This document shows, one piece after another, positions 55,043-64,000 of a stretch of 64,000 nt of DNA (position 1 is the first letter of the stretch; every line of letters starts with the position of its first letter). Source of the stretch: Spirodela intermedia (taxonomy: Eukaryota > Streptophyta > Magnoliopsida > Alismatales > Araceae); contig LR746272.1 in assembly GCA_902729315.2 (NCBI GenBank), forward strand, positions 5,774,272-5,838,271, in the 5' to 3' direction. The notes below the pieces were generated by a model. It saw only the letters and a program-made list of their open reading frames with translations. It searched no databases and had not been told where the DNA came from. Made by a program: the position numbers and the translations under genes.

Positions 55043-56665
55043 TCACCACTGCTCTCTTGGTCTACCATCAGGGTACACCGGAAGAAGAACTTTCTCTTCT
55101 TTTCCAGATGAGTTATACACAGGCTTTGCAGTTGTCTTTTGCCCAGAAGAAGTTGCGTCACTATTTAAATATGAGGGCACATCATCATCGTCATCACTCC
55201 AAAAGTCTTGAGGGTCAGCATCTTCATCTTCATAGTCAGTGTCACCATCAAACTCATCTCTTAACCCCTCATCCAGTAAACCCTCAGCATCAGACCAGTC
55301 ATCTTCAAAATCCGCACCAGATCTTTTGTCACCCATGCTTTCTGCATCACCATCATCAGTTTTCATGGTGCGCATTCCAGAAAATCTGGGGACAGCAACA
55401 AGGCCCCTCATCTTCTCCTTTATGAGAGACAATTTATCCTTCTCAATCAATTGAGAATCCCGATAAGCATCCCTGAGAAAAACTGAATCCCTGTCGCCCT
55501 TCAGTGAGACATAGAACATATCTGGATGCCTGATTAGCATTCCTCTCAGTTGTTGGGAGAACTTAAACTCCTCCCTGAAATGCGTGAGGTGATCTACCAA
55601 GGTTTTCTTCTCCACCGTGAGACTCAAGATCTCATGAATAACTCCACAAGCATGTTTCTCCTTCTCAGGAGTACCAGGTCGCAATTCTGAGAAATCAGAG
55701 TACGGTGATATGTAAGGCATATCCCTAAACTGAGAAATCCTCCTCATCTCACCCTTCGATAGGTTCAAACCCTTTGGTAACTTCACTCGTCTAAACTTCA
55801 GAGGCCTCTCGATTATAAGATCCCTCTCCTGGATCTCTTTCAGTCTAGTCTCCGCCTCTGAAGCCTCAACTGCAGACACTGCTAATTCCGGATCCCAGTG
55901 TGTCAGCTCCAGAGCAGGGCCCCGGTCAGTGGGCACCACCATGAAGTACTGAGGATACCTTCCACAGATGGTGGACCTGAAATCTGGTGGAAGGCCAAGG
56001 TCGGTCATCAAATGGGCGATCTTTTCCAATAGAATTCGTTTCTGCAATGACATCATCAGCAACTTCCTCAGCTTTATGACCAGCGCATCCTCCATCTCAT
56101 TCCGCAGCTTCAATTCCTCCAAGTAAATTCTTTCTGCCTGAGGGGACAGCTTGAACCTAAGGGAGTAAACACCTTCCTCTATAATTTCGAAGACCCCAGG
56201 GAAACGCTTTAAGAGAGCGATGAAACGGCGCTTCCGAGTGAGACCCAGTTCCTTTCGGTACCTGCCCAGATCCCTCAGATTCATAATCCTATCCGGCTGG
56301 CTCACCAGGATCTTCCTGATCTTCAGGACCAGCTTCAGTTTCTTGTCGCGTTGGATGACGCTGTCGAACGGAAGCTCCTTCCTCCTCTTGACGACGGCTG
56401 TCACGGGATGAAGAGGCCGATAAAATGGCCTTTCCCTCTGCCCGACAAAACCCAGCGTTCTATCGTGCGTAAAGGTCAAACCAGCGCCGAGAAATGGCGT
56501 TTTATCAGTGCTTCCCCGAGGGAAGCCAAAAGCGACTTTGGAGAAAGAGTAGGAGCTGTCATGAAGGCAAAAGGATGTGGAGGAAGAAGAAGAAGAAGAA
56601 TAACGAGATAAAAAAGGGGACAATGGAATGGGAGGGGGCGGATTTGGGAAGAAGAAGAGCATCAT
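55043..56665 (-). CDS. WTF1: PORR-domain RNA-binding protein WTF1, organelle targeted
   Basis: Intronless gene; 540 aa from the Met at 56,665 (MMLFFFPNPPPPIPL). The frame opens further upstream, to 56,803, but the next Met-Met begins a Ser/Pro-rich transit-peptide-like segment (SRYSSSSSSSTS), so I prefer it. The plant organelle RNA recognition (PORR) domain starts near residue 93 (KRRKELPFDSVIQRDKKLKL) and runs about 330 residues. Conserved segments include RFIALLKRFPGVFEIIEEG, LGLPPDFRSTICGRYPQYF, GPALELTHWDPELA, LPKGLNLSKGEMRRISQFRD and FSQQLRGMLIRHPDMFYVSL. The C-terminus is very acidic (DFEDDWSDAEG, then DFWSDDDDDVPS). WTF1 in other plants binds chloroplast group II introns with the RNase III-like RNC1 to promote splicing. 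Complete, with no broken motif seen. Confidence 0.9.
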   Translation of the reverse strand: MMLFFFPNPPPPIPLSPFLSRYSSSSSSSTSFCLHDSSYSFSKVAFGFPRGSTDKTPFLGAGLTFTHDRTLGFVGQRERPFYRPLHPVTAVVKRRKELPFDSVIQRDKKLKLVLKIRKILVSQPDRIMNLRDLGRYRKELGLTRKRRFIALLKRFPGVFEIIEEGVYSLRFKLSPQAERIYLEELKLRNEMEDALVIKLRKLLMMSLQKRILLEKIAHLMTDLGLPPDFRSTICGRYPQYFMVVPTDRGPALELTHWDPELAVSAVEASEAETRLKEIQERDLIIERPLKFRRVKLPKGLNLSKGEMRRISQFRDMPYISPYSDFSELRPGTPEKEKHACGVIHEILSLTVEKKTLVDHLTHFREEFKFSQQLRGMLIRHPDMFYVSLKGDRDSVFLRDAYRDSQLIEKDKLSLIKEKMRGLVAVPRFSGMRTMKTDDGDAESMGDKRSGADFEDDWSDAEGLLDEGLRDEFDGDTDYEDEDADPQDFWSDDDDDVPSYLNSDATSSGQKTTAKPVYNSSGKEEKVLLPVYPDGRPREQW

Positions 56666-57139
56666 TTTGGAGGATAGAAGGCTAGTTCCTGGCAATAGGC
56701 TTTCGGACATTAAGAGATGAGTCCTTAGGAGGGAGGTAACGAGGTAGAATGTGGGCAGCGAAGAAATAGAACAGAGCAACGAAACGCTATCCTCTTCGTG
56801 CAAGTGGTCGTTAAAACGAAGAGCAGGGGGTATTCACAGGTTCACACCAAGGATCGAAGACAGCGGCGGGAGGAGGAAAAGGGCAGTGGAAGGGAGAGGG
56901 TTTAAGCAGTCGAAGAAGATCCCTTACTCGACCTCCGCCCCCTGAAAAATCTTCCTCAAAGCTCTGTCAATTAAGGCAAGGTCCGGGAAAGCGTAATGGA
57001 CGGATCCTCTTAGCCGGGTCCGGGAAAGGCCGGTCCGGTGATGCCCTGCTCGTTGTCTGGCAAGAGGGAGAAGAAGCGCGTCACACAGACCTGAAAGCAA
57101 AGCGGGGGATACAATCCGTACCTGTCAATTTAGGTTCGT

Positions 57140-57141
<2 letters not shown>

Positions 57142-57172
<31 letters not shown>
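57142..57172 (+). repeat. (GA)n microsatellite upstream of WTF1
   Basis: About 31 bp of pure GA repeat, roughly 480 bp upstream of the chosen WTF1 start. On the gene strand it is a CT tract, a common feature of plant 5' leaders and core promoters. Confidence 0.9.
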
Positions 57173-57174
<2 letters not shown>

Positions 57175-58611
57175 TTGTTAGTTCTCGCTCGCCAGCTCTG
57201 CTCCACCGGGCGGAACACCTCTTCTTACCCATTTACCGGAATGGCCCCATCCGATGAAATCTGGCGCAAACCAGATTATGCCCCGTTATGAGTTTGTTGT
57301 CCTCAACTCGTGTCATTAAGCAGGTGGTGTCAGTTATCTAACTAGCAACGTTCAATCGTAACTAATGGTCACAGCAAAAGTCGTGGTGTTTCAATAGACT
57401 TTTGGACGTCTACTTTCTGAATACTAAGTTTAAAAGCGTGTTCTAGGTACACATCGATATCTATTCTTCTACATTCTTCCTCGCCCTATTTTGTATCTCA
57501 TTTACAGCAGCAAACATATTAGTGTAATCTTTTTCAAAACTTTTCAGATCAATCTTACGGCATCTAAAATCTCTTTGATTTTAGCTTCTTTTTAAAGTCT
57601 TATTGATTTACATTATAGAAATATTGCATTTCTATATAGATGAAATCCAGAGTTTATTCTACACTGATGAGTCACAACGAGAAGCTTTCTACAAATAGTA
57701 GAATTCAGTGAAGCAAAAGAAACTTTTTTGAAGTTGTCATAGGGCTGATGTTTCTAGCACATTCTCATTTAAAAATTATGTTTCTCACCAATTTTATTTC
57801 AAACTTTAGGCAACCTGTTGAATAAGTCAAAGTCAAGTATCTCATGGCTAAAAAAAGTATATTATAATATGCCATTATTTTACGGGAGACATTGCTGCAA
57901 AAAAAAGAGAATTGTTACAAAGTATCAAAGATGTGCTTGATGTGTCACATTTTGCATCAAGAGAGATGATCATGGATCCTCCCATCTTATGTTGCATTCT
58001 TCCATGCCCACTCCTAATAGAGAACGAAGTGGCCACTTTCTAAGGGAACTCCAGTAGCAGTTGCTGATGTGCCCCAACTTTAGATTCATATTTTTTTCTA
58101 ACAATTCTGTTTTTTGCATTTATTCGAGTATCATTATTAATTTTCCTTCTTTTCCCTATGATTTTCCCAAAGAGAAAGGGGACAAGAAATTGACATGATG
58201 TGGTGCATGTGACCATATCTACAGGACAACTAGGGTATGATGAAGATTTGAATAGAATGTAAGCCTTATCTCTTTTTCTTGAATGAGCACAACTATAGTA
58301 GAACAAGAGTGTTTGATGAGTCTCTCCTCCTTGGAATTTTGCTGCCTATATATAAGCTCCTTCATACTATTTGAGAGTAATGATAAGTTCTCTTTCTCCT
58401 TCTCTTCATGGGAGATAATGGATGAGATGATATGACATAGCACAAATGTTAGGGCACAATAGCTGATAAGAGAAAGCTCCATTGGTTAGAAGGAGAGAGG
58501 GAGAGAGCCATGGAACATTATGAGTACATGAGTGTTGTAGACAAATGATAAGCTCACTAAATGATGGGGGAACACATTGAAGATATAATGAAGAAGGCTA
58601 AATAGATAAAG

Positions 58612-58612
58612 T

Positions 58613-58656
<44 letters not shown>
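58612..58656 (+). repeat. (GA)n microsatellite
   Basis: About 45 bp of GA repeat in A/T-rich spacer. Confidence 0.95.
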
Positions 58657-58659
<3 letters not shown>

Positions 58660-58850
58660 GAATTAGAATAAAAAGGTACAAACTGATTCAAAATGGTCAA
58701 TCTCCAAGTTAACTATTATCTTTCCTATTGATCGAGCTAGGTTGATTCTCATATTATTCTCCATGGCTGTTGCTGGGTCTAGACATTCACCTCACCTTTT
58801 GATGGTTATTCTTACTTTGTCTTCTAGTATGATCATTGTTAATAGTCAAA

Positions 58851-59136
58851 ATGTCCACATGGAGGTCAAGACTTCTTCCATTGTGGCAATACTAAGAAGG
58901 TGAGTATTTCATCAATACTCTCCCCCCTAAATACTTTTCCTTGTCCATAATGTGAAAATATGAAAATGAGGTGAGAATGCTTAAGACATGTTCTTAGGTG
59001 GCCTTTGAATGTGGGAGATCCTTCTAGTAGAGTAAGACTTCACTATTGTGCAAGTGGTGTTGGACTGTCAAGATTTTGGATAGCATCACTGATCAATTGA
59101 GGTTGTCATAAGGATGAGAGGTCAAGGGGGGGGTGG
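58851..59136 (-). mobile_element. Chromovirus E6, chromodomain remnant
   Basis: On the minus strand the frame resembles the end of chromovirus integrase: EVLLY, stop, KDLPHSKAT, stop, EHV, then FSYFHIMDKEKYL. This corresponds to the chromodomain motif (V-L-x-x-W-x-x-L-P-x-x-x-A-T-W-E) and the family ending F-H-L-E-D-K. Both tryptophan codons have become stops. It is separated from the integrase by LTR L11. Confidence 0.75.
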
Positions 59137-60879
59137 TGACGTGACTTAGTCGTTATATAATAAATCATGTAAATTTAAAATTTATAAAACTAGAAAATAT
59201 AAATTTTCAGATATTTAAAAGTATTTTTGAATAAATATATTAATTATAATTTAATAAAACTTATAAAATAGTAGTAATTTTTTAGGTCAACCACTGAGAT
59301 ATAATATAATATCAGGTAATTATTTCGATTTTTTTCAAAGAATATTATTTTCTATAAATTTTTTATATTATAAAATAAAAATAAAAATATTTGAAATTCA
59401 CGAAAAAAGGGAAATAAGGGTGCAGATGTCAAGATGATGTCAGCACCCGGTGAATGCGAATTGGGCAAAAATAGAATTCTATTTGACGATTCTTATGTAA
59501 GTGATTACAGATGATTTAATTGATCAAATTAAGATTTGTAAAAGTTAGAAGAATCGTAATTGAATAAAGTATATTTTGGTAAATTTAAATCACACAAATT
59601 ATCACTAAATGAAGTAAAAATTAAGTTAAAAGTAGGAAAATATAGTTTCGATGTCACAACGGTAATGTCTTGACAATGTACTGAAATCTTAAATGTTTGA
59701 GAAGATTGTCGTGTAGTGTCTATGGCTTTGAAGGCTCTCTTTGGACAAAGACGACGTGAGCAATCTTTAGATCCCTTTGCAAAGTTTAGAGATCAATGAA
59801 ATAGGTCATCGAATCATCTCCGGTGGCTATCACTTAGTGAAATGAAAAAATTACGACTTTGTGGTTCTCTGGCAACTATCACTTGACGGAGAGAAGTTGG
59901 ATGGAGGTGGGACATGTGTCAAGGAGCTTCATCCTCAAGTCTACATAATAAGAAGAGACTCTTCATCATATTCGGTATGCTATCAAGAGGTGACGACTCA
60001 TCTCCTGAGAGATTGTCTTCTTCCTGACGATAACTTATTTGTCAATCAATTAGAGATACTTTATTCAATAGATTCACGATCTTTTTATCACAAATCGTTC
60101 AACAATTTTAGTAACAATGCTCTGCGAATCATGTTGATGAGATTTTCACTAATATTTTAATGATTTTGACGACTTAATCCTTCACTGGTGATATGTAGAA
60201 AAGCTATGATAATCAAATAAAAAATATGAGTTTTAGCTCTGGAAGATTCAAACCCACGCTAGTTCACCTACATGAGAGAGATTGACATAAGTATTTTAAT
60301 GTCTTTACCACATAACGTCATCATGATATATCTCTATTAGAAATAAGAGATATTTTAAATATTAAAATCATTGAACCCTTTTTAGGGAAAGTGTGACACA
60401 AGTTTAGTTCCACATTGCTTGTGCGTCGAAGTTTCGGGTGAATATGTAATAATATTATATTTTCAATCAAGTATCTTTCTCCTACATGTACAACTACTCT
60501 TTGCCCCATAGCTAGTTGACCACTAGTGATGTGGAAGAGGAGTGACACACATGTGCCCCTATCGGTTCTAGTCGTTCGGGCCCCTGCTCGCGGCTCCTCC
60601 CTAACTGCACTTCCGACTTGCTTGTAGGCTTAGCTGGTCGGCAGGTACCCCCCATTTTGCTATATTTTTATTTTTATTTTTTTCTTCATTTATCTCAAAA
60701 GTAAGATTATAAAAATTATAGAAATTCGTAAAAAATCACATAATTATCCAAAAATTTTATGTTAATCAATTGAAAACTACTTTTCACATTTTAACACAAA
60801 TATAAATCTATTTATCATGAGTTAACACTAAAACTATATTATTTATTAATTATTAACTCACGATAATGAAGACTTATCA
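59137..60879 (-). mobile_element. Solo LTR-A copy L11, long form, nested in chromovirus E6
   Basis: Reverse-oriented LTR of 1,743 bp, TGACGTGACTTAG to GACTTATCA. The flanks GGTGG (59,132-59,136) and GGGGG (60,880-60,884) may be a target-site duplication with one change, in a G-rich site. It interrupts E6 between integrase and chromodomain. It has the same extra segment as L1 (near 60,260-60,360). It is more A/T-rich than L4, suggesting heavy decay. Confidence 0.88.
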
Positions 60880-62467
60880 GGGGGGTAGGAGGGTTCCCCT
60901 TTTCACCATTTCAACTATGAAACATAGAACACCATATGTATATTGGTGGCAATTGAAAGCTACAAATGGTATGCTATCATAGTATTTCTCTCCAAAATCT
61001 TGAATGGACCAAAGAATCATAGATCTAGCTTCTCATAACATCACTAGTCCCTAACTTTAGCCAAAATGGGCAAATTCATGAGTAGACAATGTATCTTTTG
61101 ATGAATTTGACATTGAGACACTTCCAATTTAAGTCTTTATCTAAGCTTGGGCCTGCTCTAAGTGATGCTTGAGCTGATTGAGAGAGTTGTCTTAAGCTTG
61201 AAGAAGTTGGTCCACCTTGTTGGACTATGCAAATTGTAGCCATAGAATTTGGTGTTGTACTAAAATTATATCTAGGTTAATAACTTGGTCTATTATCACA
61301 AGTGCTCCTTTGTGATTGAACAAATGCATGTTTTCAACCACAAATTTACTATTTTCATTTGACCATTAGTTTGTGAATTATAGGAATAGTACAACATATT
61401 ATTGTTCCCTTGTAGCTTGAATGATTCATGCCAAAATAAACTCATACAGATTTGATCTTGATCAAAAAGAAGTGACATTGAAAATCTTGTAACCACATTG
61501 CATCACAAATGAAGATGCTTCCAACCTTTGAAACCATGAAAGGACATATGAGGGGTGAGAAGATATGTTAAGCCATTTGATCATGACTAAGATCAAATTG
61601 AAACACTTAGATTTAGGAACCCCCTTGATGAAGTTCATGGAGAATTCCTATATCTAGTCAAAAAGAGGAAAAAGTTGTAGCATGCCTAATGATCAAAGAG
61701 ACTCTACCTTGTTCTACTTAGATGGGGCATTCTTCAACATATTTTCTAATGCAAGCCTTCATCTTCATCCATCATATGTTCTTACTGACTCTCGTGTATG
61801 TCTAAGGGAACCCCAAGAGGCCATTGATGGCTCAATTGTGAAATTCCTTCAAGAACTTTAAAATAAGAGAAGATATACTAAAGATTACCAAGTGGTTGTG
61901 GTGAAGTAAGAGCCCATGTTGGATCAAGTACTTTGGCCATCGCACTAGCTATTGTGGTAGCTCAATAAGGATTATGAAGAGTTGGGGATCTTTTGTGTTC
62001 TATTAATAGATTTGGTCAATGTCTAGGAGCTTGACATGCGATACTTCCATGGGTTAGAGGGTTGGGTCATCAGGAGATGATGTCTACCACTTTATTTTTG
62101 GTCCCTCCCATGTATTGAATCTTGAAGTTGAAGCACATTATTTTAGATAGCCATTTCTTGTAATCATGGAGTACATGACATTATTCCAAAAGAAACTTGG
62201 TGGAGCATTGATTCATGAAGATCATGAATTTTTTACTGAGGAGGTAGTGATTTTCCTTTAATATAGCTAAGATAATTGATTTCAATTTGCCCTCATCAAT
62301 AGTCTTAAACTTGGTGATAGATGAAAACTTGACTGAAAAATATGTTGAGACATCACTATTATATCAAAACATCTCCCATGTCTCTCTTCAATGAGATTGC
62401 TTCTGACTTAATGGTGTGTAAGAAGTCTAGGAGGGCTAGGATCAAGGTAGCCATGGGAGCCTATTTG
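60880..62467 (-). mobile_element. Chromovirus E6, integrase region
   Basis: Minus strand. The GPF-type C-terminal motif near 60,970-61,020 reads FFGPFKILER, then AYHL and, after a stop, the IHMVFYVS segment. The integrase core at 61,296-61,496 reads LFWHESFKLQGNN, then YNSQTNGQMKIVNLWLKT, corresponding to the H-P-Q-T-D-G-Q-T-E-V-V-N segment; the catalytic Glu has become Lys. Frameshifts and stops are frequent. No intact protein. Confidence 0.78.
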
Positions 62468-62696
62468 AGGTGTGTTATATTTTTATTTTTATTTCTTTTT
62501 CTTTATTTATCTCAAAAATAGAATTATAAAAATTATAGAAATTTATAAAAAAATCACATAATTAGTTAAAAATTCACATTAATCAATTGAAAATTAATTT
62601 TCATAATTTAGCATAAATACAAGTATATTTATCATGAGTTAAGACTAAAACTATATTATTTAATAATTATTAACTCATGATAATGAAGATTTATTA
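62468..62696 (-). mobile_element. Truncated LTR-A end (L12) in chromovirus E6
   Basis: About 229 bp matching only the terminal part of LTR-A, including the hairpin (TTATCATGAGTTAA near 62,630) and the end ATTTATTA. Its inner boundary falls almost at the same LTR position as in L6b at 16,176. No target-site duplication is certain. Confidence 0.78.
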
Positions 62697-64000
62697 AGTT
62701 GATAAAACACTTTCTTGGGTTCAGGCCCTAGTTGAACTTGTCATGTCTAAATTACTAGGTTAAGGGCCAAGTGAGTGTGTTATAATCAACAATAAACTTC
62801 TTGTAATCATTTTTTAGGCCTACAGACCATTTGAATTCTTGTAGTGTTGTTGAAAATGACCAATGCAAGATTGCCTCACTTTTCTCAAGGTTCATTATCA
62901 CACTTGTTGTTGATATCACATGCTCAAGGTTAGCAATGTGTTTGTTTAAATGAAAATTTCTTGTACTTCATTCGGAAGATATGACAAGGTAATTCAAAAA
63001 GATTTGCACTAAGTGATGTACATAATTTTCCCTTGTCAAGTTATAGGTGAGAATATTATCAAAAAAATAAGAATTTATAAATTTAAACATTAAAGATCTT
63101 GTTCACCAAGGCTTGAAACATAGTTGAAATACTTTAGGCTAAATAGCATCACAAGGAACTCATAGTTGCTGTTGTGGGTTTATAATGCAATCTTTGAAAT
63201 GTTTTCTTAGCATACTCTAATCTGATGATAGCCTGATTGGAAGTTTAACTTTGAGAAAATGGTCATGGAGTTGATACAATAACTCTTTACTGATAGGAAT
63301 AAGGAAGCGATCAGAGATAGTCACCTAATTTACTATATGAAAGTCCACACAAAATCATCGTTCCTCAGTCTAGAGAATAGACTGATGAAGTGTTGGATAA
63401 TTCAGGCAATCAGCATCTCCCAAACTAGATGCTCTATTTCCATTTTCTAGAAATAAGGGTAGAAACACTGCTGAATATTAACATGTTACACGTTGGGCTC
63501 CAGTGTGATATCAGGTTCTACTTCATGTGCTGGAGGTGACCTAAAGAGCTCGTCAAATACGTCTAGCTACTGAGCTTGGAGTTGGGTTCCAAGGTCCCTA
63601 AGGTCAACATGTTTTTACCTACGAGGTTGGCAATCCAGGACAATTGAAAGAGCTCGAAGAAGACATCATCTTATTGCATTGCCTTTGTAAGGACTTTGAA
63701 GGTGATACCTAAGTGGAGAGGGGTGTCGGTCTAGATCGTGACCCGCTTCAAATCGGTCTTGTGAGATAGCTCCCACTTGTCAAAATTCAACTCAATGTGC
63801 TTAACAATCGGCATCCACTTTGGTCTTAACACCATGCCAACCGTGACTAGTGGAAGGGTGAAGAAGTCTTATGTGATGGAGAAGGCCTGGATCTCCAATG
63901 ATGTGCTTCGGCATAGACCCCTGTATGTGACCAAGTAGCTTGGAGTGGGAATGATTGATAGGTGCAGCGTGTGAGCTATTGAAAGTGATATGAAGTTGTG
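62697..64000 (-). mobile_element. Chromovirus E6, reverse transcriptase and protease region
   Basis: Minus strand. RT near 63,180-63,330 reads DRFLIPI-like after correcting a frame, then ELLYQLHDHFLK. The catalytic box near 63,040-63,070 reads YFFDNILTYN, where the family has FFDDIL, so one catalytic Asp is now Asn. Protease-region sequence near the window edge reads HNFISLSIAHTL, then WMPIVKHIELNFDKWELS. Everything is broken by stops; the element runs off the right edge. Confidence 0.75.

Larger units (their letters stand above)
56666..58850. other. WTF1 upstream region and low-copy spacer
   Basis: 56,666-57,250 is GC-richer and should contain the WTF1 leader and promoter; a (GA)n run at 57,142-57,172 reads as a CT-rich leader-like tract on the gene strand. 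57,250-58,850 is A/T-rich with no gene or mobile element recognised. The frames at 58,040-58,482 have no recognisable motif. Confidence 0.5.

Noticed and set aside
1-64000. CRISPR arrays, operons or bacterial mobile elements
   Set aside because: The sequence is clearly plant nuclear DNA; repeats are LTRs, microsatellites and a gene array.

Overview
This window is nuclear DNA from a flowering plant; a monocot is possible but not proven. Four things point to a plant: Ty3/gypsy LTR retrotransposons primed by tRNA-Asp-like sites, a plant-only PORR-domain protein (WTF1), an eight-cysteine hydrophobic-seed/lipid-transfer-like gene family, and plant-type introns in decayed genes. No prokaryotic operons, CRISPR arrays, rRNA or tRNA genes were seen.

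Layout. (1) 1-28,100 is a nested retrotransposon block. One LTR family (about 1.63-1.83 kb, called LTR-A here) occurs again and again in both orientations. Most copies are solo LTRs inserted into older internal (gag/pol) or LTR sequence of the same family, several with 5-bp target-site duplications. Broken gag, protease, RT, RNase H and integrase pieces can be followed around the insertions. A 10-N assembly gap lies at 17,546-17,555, directly after a stray piece of the downstream gene array. (2) 28,102-41,977 is a GC-rich head-to-tail array: five full units of about 2.7 kb plus partial units at both ends. Each full unit carries one intact minus-strand gene for a 116-aa eight-cysteine protein. 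(3) 41,978-55,042 is low-copy sequence holding decayed genes: a multi-exon RAD54 pseudogene (45.5-50.2 kb, minus), a partial inverted WTF1 pseudogene (43.2 kb, plus), and exon-like relics of one or more unrecognised genes. (4) 55,043-56,665 is an intact, intronless WTF1 gene (minus). (5) 58.9-64.0 kb is a decayed chromovirus (Ty3/gypsy with chromodomain, minus) carrying one complete and one truncated LTR-A.

How it works together. The only genes that look functional are WTF1, an organelle-targeted RNA-binding factor of the group II intron splicing family, and the five near-identical array genes, predicted to be small secreted cell-wall or lipid-binding proteins. The rest is mobile-element or pseudogene sequence. 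The most notable observations are the RAD54 pseudogene, the recent mosaic gene array and its stray fragment at the gap, a long hairpin at one LTR-A terminus, and two separate pol relics with the same solo LTR at the same site. I found no convincing new multi-gene system.
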